Positions 12,571 through 24,665 are shown, counted from the stretch's first letter. The stretch is DNA of 64,000 nucleotides from Xylogone sp. PMI_703 (GCA_021399445.1 JAJTUQ010000003.1:6014001-6078000), one strand, 5' to 3'. Numbers and translations: made by a program. The notes: generated by a model from the sequence alone, not told the origin.

Positions 12571-13458
12571 TTACATCAACAATATACCTGCGACAAGAGA
12601 TAATATAATCGGGATCCCGGCTGCTATTTGACTTGCTGCATTTGGATGCTGTGTGGGACTAGTTGTATTAGAGCCTCCAGAAATTGACCCGGAAATCGAA
12701 GTTGACGGTGTTGAAGATGCAGCCGCGGTGGGGTTTGCTGAAACAGCTGCAGGCGTTCTAGAAGGGGTAGTACTACCAGATGGGAGAGCTGAAGAAGGGC
12801 CCATCTCGACTATAACAGTACCACTGATAGTCTCAGTAGAGATAGGAACACTGCCATCAGATAAAGCTGCGCTCGGTATGTAGACCCCGGGACAACCTCC
12901 CATGCACTCATAAAACTGATCACTTTTCACCTTAGTAGTCAGGGTGCAGTTTCGGACGCAGCTATAGGCTGTGCAAGGGACCCGGTTATCATTTGAAAAT
13001 GAGACCCCAGACAGCTCAGCCGGACTCCACTTCCCAGTGCCTCCCTGCAAACTGAAAGCGCTATCAGTGCCATAGTTGATGTATCCAGCGAAGGAGCTAC
13101 CGCCACCGAGGTTAATATCGGTGCTAACAAGGGCATAGAACGACCCAGAGGGGCCAATGTCTGCTAGGATGGTAATGCTCAACGTGGTCATGTCCATGGA
13201 AGTGAGATTCACAAGTAAGCATTGCGGAGAATAGGTTCCCAGAGATAACGGCAATGTTCCTGGCGGCGAGATGAGTAGAGAGATGCGGAAGAGGGTATCG
13301 CCAGCCTCAGTGATAGGATTTATTTCATGGTTGATGGTTAGAGTCATAGGTGTGCCGGCTGTTACCGTAGAAGGAAAGTGGAGAGTATCATCGGCGTATG
13401 CGAGAGGAATGCCAACAGCAAGAAGGGCAGCAGTGGTCTTGGAGATGGAGGAAAGCAT
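12571..13458 (-). CDS. Secreted, probably GPI-anchored Ser/Thr-rich wall protein
   Basis: One exon, 295 aa when started at the ATG at 13458. The frame is open further upstream, but only this ATG places a typical signal peptide at the N-terminus (hydrophobic TTAALLAVGIPLAYA, cleavage before DDTLHF). The mature part begins with a beta-rich domain (FPSTVTAGTPMTLTIN, FRISLLISPPG) that recalls the Kre9/Knh1-like domain of fungal wall proteins. A Cys-containing segment follows (CTAYSCVRNC, ECMGGCPG). After about residue 215 the protein is Ser/Thr/Pro/Ala-rich and likely heavily O-glycosylated. It ends with a hydrophobic tail after NAASQ, as expected for GPI addition. It should sit at the plasma membrane or in the cell wall. 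The Kre9-like link is a weak resemblance; the secreted GPI architecture is clear. Confidence 0.82.
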   Translation of the reverse strand: MLSSISKTTAALLAVGIPLAYADDTLHFPSTVTAGTPMTLTINHEINPITEAGDTLFRISLLISPPGTLPLSLGTYSPQCLLVNLTSMDMTTLSITILADIGPSGSFYALVSTDINLGGGSSFAGYINYGTDSAFSLQGGTGKWSPAELSGVSFSNDNRVPCTAYSCVRNCTLTTKVKSDQFYECMGGCPGVYIPSAALSDGSVPISTETISGTVIVEMGPSSALPSGSTTPSRTPAAVSANPTAAASSTPSTSISGSISGGSNTTSPTQHPNAASQIAAGIPIILSLVAGILLM

Positions 13459-14459
13459 AACTGCAAAGAATGTATTACCAAGGTATACGTAGTTAACAGT
13501 CGAGTCTGCGAGTGCAAGACACAAACGTAAACGTAAAATGAACGTCAGGAAACATAAATGTAGCGACTGCAGTGGTTTCAATACCAAGCGAAAAAGTAGA
13601 GTAGGTGAAGATGGTTGAGGCTGCAGGGAAGGCGATGAAGTTAAATGGCAAGGGGAAGAAAGAGGACAGACAAAGCCAACAACACCAACACGATAATTCA
13701 AAAGAATGACCAGGTCATCCTGTTGGTTTCTTCCAGTTTAGGACGTCGGGTCTAGAAACTCCCCCTGTTAAGAGCCGCAACCGTATTAGCCGTCAGAAGC
13801 ATAATTTAAAAAAGGGGGGCGCAGGCCATTGAAAGAATCTTGAGTGTAACGTTAATTTATGGGTGTCTTAGGAGATACTGCGGTTGATTGGCGCAAGGAA
13901 AGATGCACCATCTCTATTGCCAGCTATTCATCCCAAGAGCACCCACACGTGTTGGCACTCACGTAAAAATCTTCTGATCCAGTCCGCAAGGGCATTCCTG
14001 CAAGGCGTTTTGTTATAGCAAGTGGTATTCTACGTGAGAGCCGAAACGTCCAACTGGATTTCGTGGAGAAAACCTCGGCAACATTTAAAGAACAGAAAAG
14101 ATATGCCAACGTGTGGACGATTTCTAGTGTCAATGATGTTACCTTGAGCAGTCGATAATCTTTTTTGCATGAAAGCTAACTACGGCATCAAGGGAGATCT
14201 GGGGAAGAGGATATAAGCATTGAGCCCAAGATCGGACCCCACAATACTGGTCTTGGCTGGCGAATTTAAGCTCTGCTGGGGCTGGCGCATCTTCGATTAA
14301 TAAAATGAAGCTGGCACGAGAAGAGATTACTATAATCAGATGGAATTCCTCGTTTCAAGGCATCACTAGTAATTAGATACATCTAACAGCTTGGTCATCA
14401 TCGGGGTAGCAAGAAAAAAAAAATAATAAAGACCTGCTGTCGCTTCCCTATACTTTTCC
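13459..14459. other. Intergenic region
   Basis: Holds the promoter of the GPI-protein gene and the 3' flank of the FunK1 locus. An A-rich run lies at about 14410-14425. A 69-codon open frame at 13924-14133 on the minus strand has no recognisable features and was not called. Confidence 0.55.
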
Positions 14460-17071
14460 TTACTCCCCTTCTTCTAATCGGCTGATCGCTGCGTTGAATG
14501 CATTTATCATGCCGTCGTACATTATATCGCTATTGCGAAATGTGTCCGTAAATATAGCCCCATCCCTGATACGAAAGAGCACAGAACGGAGCTCACGGGC
14601 TAGCTGCTTCTGTTCTTCAAACTGCGGCGCAAACTCTGCTATGATGGCCTCAAACCCGTTCTTATCCATATCACCCAGCTTATTTCGTCCGATCTCGGAA
14701 TATATTCCAGTATACCAACCACGCAATCTACTTGTCACGACGGATCTCGACTTTCTTATCTTCCCATCCCCCGGGTTACCGTAGCCATAACGAATACACA
14801 TCCATATAAAGACGTAGAAGAAAGATTCAAGGTCATGTCGGTATGTGTGACCTTTACCCTGGAGCACTTCGATTGCCATGAATTGCATGGTACCAGTTCG
14901 ATGACTAGCTCCACTCGGAGCACTGTCTAACTCTTTTGCTAGATCGAGGTCGATCAGTCTTCCCCTCGGGCCTTCTTCTCTGGAGTCTTCCTCTGTGATA
15001 GGTTCGGTAATGATGATATTATTTTCAGAAATGTCCTGGTGTAATATCTTGCCATTCTCAAGGAGTGATTTGTGACCTGTGATGGCATCCCGAAATGCTT
15101 CTAGAAGCCCTCTAACGGATTTATATGCATGAAGCGGTCTTCCGGCTGGTAAAGTTATTAAGCAACAATACACACGGTTATCATAAGTCTCACTTTCCTG
15201 GCCTGCCAGACTATCTGTATCAGGTTCTTGAATGCTAAGAGTGTCCAGCTTGTGTGACCCGGTTTCTTTCACATTCTGCTCTATATGCCGAGTAATAGAC
15301 TGGCTATCATTGGATCTGGATCTCTTGGAGGGGTTCGTCTTCTGTGCGGATTGCTCTTTTCATTTTCTCTTTTGGCCGGAAGATAGACTCGAGTTACCTC
15401 TCTTGTTGATTGTAAGGTTCGTAAGGCGTTTTGCACTGCTTCCGGTCCTTCCCCGAAGCTTACTTCTCGTCTTGGAATCTGTTCGGCTAGAGTCCGTAGC
15501 ACCATCAACCCAGAGGACCTTTGTAGAAAGCTTTCGTGGCTGTTCAAATTCCATACTACTTCGCAGACCCGCAATAGTGTCTGGATTTCCATCAATCAAA
15601 ACCTGCTCATGATGGAACCATTGAGCAATACCCTTGACCCCTCTCTCAGTGGCCAACTTAAGAAGCTTTCCTTCTCGCTGTCGTTTATCGGATGGCCAAG
15701 CAAACTTTACGACGTACTTCCAATCTTCAGAATTACATTCCCTACCACGGTAGCATGCAGTTCCTCTACAAACAACAGCTCTCTGCGAAGCGATTGGTTT
15801 ATTCTCCAAGTAGATCTTCACATCGCGTGCGATAACGTACTTATTCTTCCCATCATGCTTGATAAATGTGTTCAAACCTAGTTCTGCATCCGCCATAAGT
15901 GTATAACCAGCAATGACCTTGACGAATCGCTCTGGCTCTTTATGTATATCAAACTTTGTAGAGCTGTAAGCCCCAGATCTGTCAAAGATCCAAAGCCGCA
16001 TCAGACTCCCGCAGATTGTAAAACCCGGTACAAATCGTCGATCCGGCTGGCTTCCAAATACTTCTCGTGCATATCCGGCCAGTTGTATTAGTGTTGCTGT
16101 AGAATCATCCTCATCGGGGTTCTGCTTGTGCTCGCCAATGACAAGTACAGTAGACCAGTCATGCTGAAGACTTTCAGAGGCAACGTCATTATCAGCCAGG
16201 AAAATATCAAGTTTGCGACTGGCTTCTGAGCCCTTCAATACCTTATTCGCTGAAGTGTAGTATTTGCGACGAAATCTGCCGCGAAAATTGTCCTGAAAGT
16301 TCATGAACCACTCAAAAAAGAGATCCTGTACTGGAGGATTCGGCCAATTGCTCCACTGGCCCTCGTCATAATGTGAGGTGCACCCTTGATAAATATCATT
16401 CACTTCTTCTGTCCAAAGCTTCCCTTCAAAATACCGCTTGTAGAATCCTTTGACGTCGTAGTAGACACGCCCAGTGAATTCCTCGATAATTCGCCGGTCG
16501 ACTTCATAGTGAGTCTGCTCAACTCCTGTCTGAGAGGCCGAGCTAGATCGGAATGGGGTGTCGAGGACCGCGTTTGCTAAGGCAGTTGGGGGTGTAGTCG
16601 CTTTTGGTCTTGTCTCTGAAACAAACTCGAACACAGCAATCCAAATCTCCACATCAACTAAGCTTGGCGCGGCAGATTCATTGCAGACAATCTTTTCGAC
16701 TAGAGGGATAGCCGACACCAAATCCAACTCGTTCGAATCCACACGACCATATGTTATAGCAAGATCACCGGATAGAGTTCTCGAAGCGATTCGGGAGGGG
16801 AGCGCACGGGCTGCAGGTTCAATTTGTAGAGTCTGGATCAGATCGAGGACCAGGTTTTTGATAGCTTTGTGTGTGTTAGTAAAGAAAGCCCATCATCAGC
16901 AGTCAAAACCATATTTGCAGTATCCGCTGCGGAAAAAACAGCATGTACAACATCGGAGGATGAAGCGACATCAAGATCCTTACGCGTCGATTCGAAGAGG
17001 TGCCGAAAGGTATCCAAGCTATTATTAATGGGATTCGCTTTGATCTTCTCCAGCTCGAGGAGAGTAGCCAT
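14460..17071 (-). CDS. FunK1-type fungal protein kinase, possibly pseudogenised
   Basis: The family is clear: N-terminal motif NNSLDTFRHLFEST, then EPAARALPSR, a long middle domain (FDRSGAYSSTKFDIHKEPE), a kinase N-lobe with YVVKFAW, a catalytic loop KILHQDISENN, LIDLDLAKE in place of DFG, and HRTGTMQFMAIEVL. The Arg of the usual HRD is Gln here (HQD). The coding frame is interrupted twice. Near 16865 the frame shifts; a 119-nt intron (16983-16865) with a GTAAGG donor and TACTAAC branch site but a weak AAG acceptor would repair it. A TGA stop at 15362-15360 lies in the Ser/Arg-rich linker in the same frame as the kinase C-lobe; a 117-nt intron (15397-15281) would remove it in phase but would also remove family-like linker residues KRSRSND. 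With both introns the product is 791 aa. FunK1 kinases are expanded in fungi and mostly uncharacterised. The break status needs transcript data. Confidence 0.8.
15281..15397 (-). other. In-frame TGA within FunK1, or intron
   Basis: The TGA at 15362-15360 separates two halves of one reading frame. GTAACT at 15397 and TATAG ending at 15281 could define a 117-nt intron (39 codons, phase-neutral), but no good branch site is visible. The alternative is a premature stop. Confidence 0.5.
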
Positions 17072-17640
17072 GTGGAGGGGGATATTTTGGGAAATGACTA
17101 GCTACCTAGGGACGGAAGTATTTCAGGTACGCGCTAAGCCACGTTTCCGCTAGACCATTCCAGAAATGGATTAGGCTGTGGCTGACAAGGAACTTTTGTC
17201 TTCGAATAAGGAACCAACTTACCCTCTTACGACTACACTTGGAGGTCGGAGGGAAACATCTATATCAGGAATACGAACTAGAATACATAGGTATTTAAAT
17301 TCCCTTCCTAGAATGCATACCTCGCTACTCGTATAATGGTCCTCGGCAGGAGTATCGCTCTCACCTCATAGTTAAATATTTCAAGAATGTAATAAAATAA
17401 TTCATGCAAAAATGCATCTCGAACCCTTTATAAAGTATCAAGCTTCTTATTCCCAATAGAATACCTTAGAGCGAATACGCAAGTACAGACATCAGACACG
17501 AATAAATAGCCGGCCATGTAAAAGACTCTCTGGTCTGAAAAAATTATATTTGCGTTGTCCTCATGGGCTAATTTCATTATAAATCAAGACACTGCTATGG
17601 TATGTATGGTTGACGTCTATATACTGATGCGCCCAGTTTA
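17072..17640. other. Intergenic region
   Basis: FunK1 promoter side and 3' flank of the BBE-type oxidase. AT-rich after 17360. Nothing else seen. Confidence 0.55.
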
Positions 17641-19425
17641 TCATGCAACCTTTGAAATTTTGAAACCGCCTGGAACCATTGTCTGGAAGACACCGGTCGG
17701 ATCATATTTCAGCGCTGCGGCCTTGATCTTTGCCATAGCGTCTTCACCATAACCCACTAGAGGATTTTGGGTTCTATCGGCATAGTCAAGGTATATGAAT
17801 GGGTTATCAACCTGCAGAGTTTCGGAGTAGGCTTTAACCTGGTTAACCATGGTATCAGCCAGGCCGTTGAATAGCTCATCCTGATCAGCACCTTCCCAGG
17901 CAATGTAGTATTGGAACACTACATAATGTTATGGTCAGTTAGAATGCCATCAAATAGATATTATGAATGTCAGGACATGCTGACTTACACATCAGATTCT
18001 CATCGAAACGGTCAAGACCCATGACATTTCCTCCTTTTTCCAAGCCGTGCTTAGCAAAAATTGTTGGGACGGGCTGCATTAAGGTTTGCACATTCCAATC
18101 TCCCTTTGGCTTTATGCCGTTGAGCGTGGCAACCATTGCGTGTTGCTGCTTCATAACCTCTTTTAGTATCCGTGCATCATTTTTGAATGTGAGTGTCAGG
18201 AATGTGTCCCTATTATTTACAGAGTTAGTTCAGTGGTTTGAAATGAGTTGTTTTGCAGTGAAATGTAAGAGAAAAGTGCAACCTACCGGAATCCAGTTGC
18301 CTGCTCCAATTCATTGGTGATGTCCCAGATGTTGGTGATACGCATTGTGTCAGAAGTATTTCCCGGGATGGCTAGGAAGTCATCGTAGATAGGAGGTCGT
18401 TCAACTGGCTTGGTATAATCGTATGCATTCAGTATAACTGTCTGGTTCGAAACTGAGGTATATAAGAAGATGGATAGTGCAGAAGCGTAGGGATCATTTT
18501 CGATGTTGTCGCAGAATTTAACGAGCGCATCGATATGTTGATCTTCCGTGGTGTCTGGATAAGTCACGACGCCACCCCAAAGTTGGGAACTGCCTTCAAT
18601 AGTCGATAAATCGATGCGAGTGACAATTCCAAAATTGATTGAGCCTCCCTTCAGAGCTGTGTGGAGGTCAGAGTTCGTTTCGCTGTTGGCGTTAATGATG
18701 GAGCCATTGGCTAGCACAACCTGCGTCCTTATATATTAACATCGAGCATGCATTACGCCTTTAAAGACTTCGGGGACGCCTACCTCAAAATTGAGTACAT
18801 TGTCGCAAACGAACCCCTCGCGAGCAGCGTAGAAGGAGTTTCCACCTCCAACAGTATAACCTCCGACGCCCACACTCCCTGCGCGACCTCCGGCAACGTT
18901 GACACCGAGAGGATCAAGTGTTTGGTACACACTCCCCCATCTGGCTCCAGGTAATATGGTGACAGTGTTGTTTTCAGGATGATATGTGGTCGAATTTAAA
19001 AACTGCAGATCAATGGTGACTCCATTGTCAATGCTCGCTGCACCGGGCCAAGTGGTATGCCCACCGCTCCGAACTGCAAATTGACAAGGCTTCTCGTGGC
19101 CAGCATTCACCAGTACTTTGACTGCTTCTGCAACTTCTGCTGCATTATAAGGTTGGAGAATACAGCTGGGGTGTAGCCGAGCTGCTAGGGACCAGTGGGC
19201 ATCTGCTCGAGCTTCATAGCCTGCCTCGCCAGGAAAGAGCAGCCTGTTCTTGAGACTCGAGGCCTCCAATGAAGCGCACTGGTGATAAGAGAATCAGCTA
19301 ATTGTTACTTTCAATGAGGACAAACTTCTCCTTACACAGTCTGATACTCCCCCCAGTGTGCAATTGCTGCTACCACTGGCTCGCGATAAAAGGCCAGAGA
19401 CCACGGCAGCGAAAAAGAGCTTCAT
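17641..19425 (-). CDS. Secreted FAD-linked oxidoreductase (berberine-bridge-enzyme type)
   Basis: Five exons on the minus strand (19425-19336, 19278-18784, 18720-18287, 18209-17989, 17918-17641) give 505 aa; all phases close and introns are 57-77 nt. Residues 1-19 form a signal peptide (LFFAAVVSGLLSRASG). The PCMH FAD-binding domain shows CQFAVRSGGHTTWPGA, in which His is the expected 8-alpha covalent FAD ligand, and VGVGGYTVGGGNS. The Cys that gives the second FAD bond in berberine-bridge enzymes is absent (GGRAGSVGVGG), so FAD should be singly attached. The BBE C-terminal element is present as PFIYLDYADRTQNPLVGYG. Members oxidise sugars, alcohols or alkaloid-like metabolites with oxygen, making peroxide. 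The protein is probably extracellular. A second ATG six nt upstream (19431) is an equal start. Substrate unknown. Confidence 0.92.
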
Positions 19426-20405
19426 GGTCATTTTGCTCACTCTTTCTTGACCTTGGGATTTTTAGGCGATGAATGCAGCAATAAAAGCACGGCTGCCATG
19501 GATGGGATACAGTAATAAATACTACCACGATTAATGCCCGGGAATAATTGCTCCAGCAAGCTGCTTTCCTTAGTGTGACTGAAGTTACTATGAGAGCATC
19601 GGCTCTACAGTAGTAAATTTGGCCCCTCGCACAACAGGAAAGATCGGCCAACAATACCACCACTCTTGAGCGAAGATATCCTTGTGAAAAAAGGGGGTTA
19701 TGCGCAACTGGATGCACGGCTCTCATGCCACGTGGGAGTGCTTCTTCCACCGCCCATGGCCCAGAGGCGCACTGAGCTACTATGAGGCGACTATCGAATT
19801 ACGTGCCTCGATGAAGTTATCAGAGAGCACGCGAATTACTTTGGTTTTTTTGTACGACCATAAACAATTAAATGCCCTTGCATTGTTCGGTTTAATAAAG
19901 ATATGACAGCGGAGAAAAGCGGATGCATCTTTAGCATAACGGCTAGGCCGGTGGATCGGCGGGAGGCACGGGAGTAAGCGGTTCGAAGGCTACGGTCCGT
20001 ATGCTGGATGGGCATGGTGGGATACCGATTCCAAGCTCTACAGCTTTTCTGATACCGCGAAACCCATTGACCGATATTTAGTGTCTCCACCATGGGAACA
20101 GCATTGCTGGTTACATAACATTTTAGGCGGCTCTAGCTAGCCTAATTGTATGTTGTTGGCTGAACCGTACTACGTAAATTCTCACCGCCTCTGTGCGTTT
20201 CGCATAATCCTGCTCGTCTCTGCAAGAACCTCCTTCGCACATGTCCGGTAGATTTAAGATCATGGCACTTCGCAGCTTGGAAGAGGCATAATACAGTACA
20301 GTACGATAATGCTACTGTTAATTCGTAGGGTTCGGATATTCCGGTAAGAAGTGTGTAATTACCGCCCCACTCTCTCGATCTGATTGGGCCTGGTTGCAAC
20401 TCATC
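19426..20405. other. Gene-free stretch with decayed coding-like sequence
   Basis: No intact gene. On the plus strand, 19940-20137 is open without an ATG and reads as protein-like text (for example YGPYAGWAWWDTDSKLYSF and VSPPWEQHCWLHN). It meets TAG at 20138 and continues in the same frame to 20251. I do not recognise the family. It may be a dead gene fragment or chance. Confidence 0.3.
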
Positions 20406-20681
20406 CTACCGTACAACCTTGAACAACCCCAACTTCAGGGAGCAGGGGAACGAGTGCCAGAGCTCATCATTCTTACGGATTGACAGGCCGAACACCGAGT
20501 CTCCCGAATACTGTACTTCAATATCGGTAGGGTTGCGGCGGTAGAGTGCATGGCAGCCTCACTATTTACTCAACTGAGCAATTACTACATCAGCTAGTCC
20601 CATCTCGGTCATGAATAAAGCATTCAGATCAGCGTCGAACTTGAGTTGGTCGCTATTGGATGGAGTCCCTCCCAACAGCAT
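20406..20681 (-). pseudogene. Remnant of an unknown protein-coding gene
   Basis: From an ATG at 20681 the minus strand reads GGTPSNSDQLKFDADLNALF and MTEMGLADVVIAQLSK, then hits TAG TGA, and carries on in exactly the same frame with ALYRRNPTDIEVQYSGDSVF, GLSIRKNDELWHSFPC and LKLGLFKVVR to a stop at 20408-20406. The composition on both sides of the double stop is protein-like. A splice between GTAAAT at 20569 and a weak AAG at 20516 would skip the stops in phase and give 73 aa, too short for a typical enzyme. The family is not recognised. Most likely this is the surviving end of a larger decayed gene. Confidence 0.4.
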
Positions 20682-21442
20682 CTTCAAAACCAATTGAAAT
20701 TGAAATATGGTTAATTAATGGCCCCGTTATTGAGTACAGCCAGACGCATTGACCTCTTTCTAGAGATATGATATATATTTACGCAGATCATCCTCAGAAG
20801 CAACCTCGCGTTACATGCTATCTTATTTGTAGGATTCGCTTCTCACGAGACCACATCCCGTGAAACTTCCGCAATAGAGTGAATGTCACTCTTTCGGTGA
20901 GAACAAATGGAGGTGCGAGTGCCCTAAGTGAACGTGTATTGCTATGTTGAGTTTGTCTTCTATACTTGTAGAATGCACTACCATGATGGACTTGTAATTC
21001 TCCCATTTCGTACTCCGTGAGGTCGTTCACAACATGACCAAATACAACTGCAACCTCTGCTCTAAACTAGAATTAATCTGCATGCGAGCGTAGTACCTTT
21101 TAGGCGAAGGATGCCATCCCCCTCCTTTGTTGAAAATTATTTGGAAGACTTGCCCCTGAGGTTCTGAAACCAGTTGGTAGCATCAGGCAAACGATTCTTA
21201 TGTAAAGCGGGCACTGCACAAGGAACTCTGTTATGCATTCACTTGTATATTCAGCGATCAATCAAAAATATCATATCTGGAACAGTGTGTTTCTCACTTC
21301 CATTCGCCACTTCTCGTTCGTTGTGTTTATACACCCTTTTTCTTGATTGCTTTTAATTGTTATTTTCTTCTTCGGAGCGCAATACTACTACTGCCATCAG
21401 CTCAGGAAGCCATTGCAGGACACTAATCGCAATATCATAATC
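20682..21442. other. Intergenic region
   Basis: Upstream of the PTH11-like receptor gene; pyrimidine-rich just before its start (about 21290-21370). Nothing else supported. Confidence 0.5.
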
Positions 21443-23002
21443 ATGGGAGACGCATCCCAAGGCACTCCGAAAGCAGTCCTACCAGCGCCACCTGGATACC
21501 ACGTGGACTTCGAACATCCCCAGCAATATGGCAACACCCAAGGCTACTGGGTCTCCGGAATTGGGATAACAATTGCGTCGTTCTTTTTATTCGTTCGCAT
21601 CTACACTAGAGCCGTCATATTACGAACTTTCGCGCTTGAAGATGGTAAGTTATACCTTCGAAGATAGCAGTCGCTTATCGACAGTTACGCTAATATACTG
21701 AATTAGTTTTACTTATTGGAGCTTTTGTAAGGCTAGGTCCCATTGCGTGTCTTCAGAAAAGTATCAAGAAAGAATAGGAAATTAACATTGATAGGCATTT
21801 TCGATCACTGTTCAGTCAATGAGTATTCGTGAGTTTCCTGTATCCCGACTATAAACAGCTCTTATTAACAGCTAGCGGATCTATGGCAGACCAAATCCAT
21901 AGGAGTCCACGCATGGGAGATGCCTTTCAATCGATACAACTACTTTAGTCTCGTATGTTCTTATTATTTCCGATTATGGACCTTTCTCAACCTTAGCGGC
22001 CGGAAATTGATACTGATGGCTTGTACAGTTGACAATGGTTTCATCGGTTAACTACGTTCCTACCCTCGGCCTTGCTAAGATCTCCCTACTGCTTCTCTAC
22101 CGCCGACTCTCCCCTCAGGTCTGGTTTAACAGATGTGTCTATTTCCTCATGGCATTCATTGCCTGCTACAGTATCGGTATTGTTTTCGCATTAATATTTC
22201 CATGCCATCCAATTGCGGCGAACTGGGATATTACCATTACAAATGGGAAGTGTATAGATAAAGCAACAATTTATCTCTTTACTGCAGGGGTCAATGTTGC
22301 TACCGATATACTAATTCTTTTGCTACCAATGCCCATGGTTGCCATATTGCACATGCCTTCTATCCAGAAGATTGGATTGGTGCTCTTGTTTACTGTCGGC
22401 TCGGCGTAGGTATCTCTCATTTATACGTTGGATATAAAGCTAATTATTCTGTCAGCACTTTCATCACTAGCGTTGTGCGACTGGTCTTCATGATTCCAAT
22501 GTTGTCCAATGTAGACCAGACCTGGGCTGTATCCATCCCTTTTGTGTGGATGTAAGTTTGTTCCTCCATACCCCGACGCATTTTCCATAGTTATCGATCT
22601 GGTCTAGTAAACTCCAGAATATGCTCTTACTGACTGTGAGTTAGAAACGTCGAAGCAAACCTTATCATCATCTGCTGTTGCCTCCCAGTTCTGCCTAATC
22701 TCCTCCGACACCTCGCCCCCAAACTTATGGGTGAATCTGTTGGCACTGGCAAGAATATTCGATCAAAATACAATGTGCCTAGAACCACCACAGGGAAATT
22801 TAGTGGCAATTCCAACGGCCGATCCGGATATGGGCTAATGAGTGAGGGTGATAACAATGTAGAACTCGTGACCACGGCGGCTTATGCCAATGAAGCTGGC
22901 GAAGGGAGTCATATCATCGGTAGAGATGATGATCATGATGGGGCAAGCGAGAAGGCTATTTGGCAGTCAAAGACCGTGATTATTCGAGAAGAGAGGATCT
23001 GA
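21443..23002 (+). CDS. PTH11/rhodopsin-like seven-helix membrane receptor
   Basis: Seven exons (21443-21644, 21707-21726, 21795-21828, 21876-21952, 22029-22405, 22456-22551, 22645-23002) give 387 aa. Two exons are tiny (20 and 34 nt), yet all phases agree and family text is restored: RIYTRAVILRTFALED, IGVHAWEMPFNRYNYF, PTLGLAKISLLLLYRRL, FPCHPIAANWDI, GKCIDKATIYLFTAGVNV and ILILLLPMPMV, and VEANLIIICCCLPVLPNL at the last helix. This is the fungal integral-membrane family (rhodopsin/SAT4 domain) that includes PTH11-like receptors without the CFEM domain. Seven hydrophobic helices are followed by a polar cytoplasmic tail from about residue 295. Such proteins are candidate plasma-membrane sensors in plant-associated fungi. 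Ligand and signalling partner are unknown. Confidence 0.9.
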
Positions 23003-23667
23003 AATCAAAGATTTATGTATTGGCGTACGGGAATAATGAGTATAATGGTTTGGTATGTATTGTAGCGGAATGGTTCTGAATTTAGCGATCTCAATAGCAG
23101 AAGTTGAACTCTGCTGTTATCAACTATGTAGTTATCAACTTCTAAAACTGTGTCTATCTTTGACTCCGTTACTCCCTTATTCAGTTTTGCTACTAGTCCC
23201 GTTCTTAGTACGCGTAAGTGTTCGCCTGGTCGGCGGTTGTTTCTCCGTTGCTATTTGTAATAATGATAATGAACTGAATCAACCAATTGATGGTGGATAT
23301 AACCATGAAATTTTACCCGAGTCATCGGCTTGACCTTCCTTCCGCGCAAGCCTTGGGCGGGACTGTACCAGATTCGAGAATATCTGGTTTCGGTGCACAT
23401 ACTAGTTAATGCCATGGACTTAGATCAAGGATTGGGTTACCAAACTTCTCTAGGACGAGCTTTATTAGCAATCAATCAGATGTAAAGATGTCTCTTATAG
23501 TACGGGGTTCATATATTTAAAGGAGACATGTTGCGCGACATTTTTATTCTCCATACCATTGAGAAGCACCATTTATTTTCAACATCGAAAGCTTGAAGAT
23601 CCATTTACCACATTTGAAATTGTCATATCTAGCAGAATTTCGATTTATTCATTCCCCATAAGAAATC
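23003..23667. other. Intergenic region
   Basis: Between the receptor gene and the SDR, both on the plus strand. AT-rich near the SDR start. No coding signal. Confidence 0.55.
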
Positions 23668-24665
23668 ATGCCTACCTACGTCATAATAGGTGCCTCCCAA
23701 GGTCTGGGTGTAAGTAACCTATCTCCCTAACTTTATACAAACAACAACAAGCACACCATTTTCAAAGTTGGAAACCCCAATTTTCGTTAACTGTGTGCAA
23801 ATAGTATGCCTGGCTCGAACAACTCACTAAAGACCCTCAAAACACTGTAGTCGGCCTTGTCCGAACTCCGTCTAATGTGACTTCGCGCCTTGAATCCGAT
23901 GGCCTTGCTTCCAAAGTCCACCTCCTAAAAGCTGATATGGCAGACCATGTATCCCTCACAGCTGCCGCCAACGAAGTCTCAAAGCTCGTCCCTAACGGAG
24001 CCGTCGACTACTTAATTATCAATGGCGTGCACCCTCCCAACCCAGCCGAAAACTTTAGCAATCCAACTGAGTTTACCGGAAAAGAAGACCTTATAACCCA
24101 GGAAATGATCTCTTCCGTAAAAGTCAATGTGCTCGGTACGATCTTCTCGATTAATGCATTCTTGCCGCTAGTGAGGAAGAGCAAGGTGAAGAAGATTGCG
24201 GTGATTAGCACTGGACTCGCAGATCTGGATGAGGCGCAGAAGGGAAGTGTTTCGTTCACGGTCTCTTATAGCTCTAGTAAGGCTGCTGTTAATATGGTCG
24301 TGGCACGATACTCGGTAGAATTAAGGGGAGAGGGGATTGTGATTTTAGCGCTGAGTCCCGGTTTTGTGGATACTCAGGGTGATAAGCCTCAAGCTGAGAG
24401 TAAGCTGTTTCACCCTCACTTTCCTTTTTGTCTGTTTGCTTTTGTGAAGCAAAGACCATCTGCTGACCGGATACCCTCAGTGCCAGCGCAGATTCAAGAA
24501 AGGGTTGGTCTCATGTTGAAGGATTTCAAGACAATGGATCCGAACTTCTCCGGTCCTATCACCACAGAGGAGAGTGTTACGGCAATGAAGTCGCTGCTTG
24601 AGAGGATTACAATTGAGCAGTCTGGTATGTTTTTGTCTCATCATGGCAACAAACACTGGCTATAA
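23668..24665 (+). CDS. Short-chain dehydrogenase/reductase
   Basis: Three exons (23668-23709, 23805-24399, 24481-24665) give 273 aa. The first encodes only MPTYVIIGASQGLG, carrying the NAD(P)-binding GxxxGxG motif. The 81-nt second intron (GTAAGC...CTCAG) is a multiple of three, so an unspliced form also reads through; splicing gives a better fit to SDR length. Other motifs are VDYLIINGV (in place of NNAG), VISTGLADLD with the catalytic Ser region, and VSYSSSKAAVNM, the Tyr-x-x-x-Lys active site. It is a cytosolic classical SDR, an NAD(P)-dependent oxidoreductase of a carbonyl or hydroxyl group. The C-terminal SHHGNKHWL matches a group of small fungal SDRs. The substrate cannot be inferred. 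Confidence 0.9.

Noticed and set aside
15281..15612. Open frames on both strands inside the FunK1 region
   Set aside because: They are other-frame readings of the kinase linker, which is clearly coding on the minus strand.
24400..24480. Reading the SDR at 23668 without its second intron
   Set aside because: The 81-nt segment is phase-neutral, but has GTAAGC and CTCAG boundaries, and its translation is Phe/Pro-rich and unlike SDR text; intron preferred.
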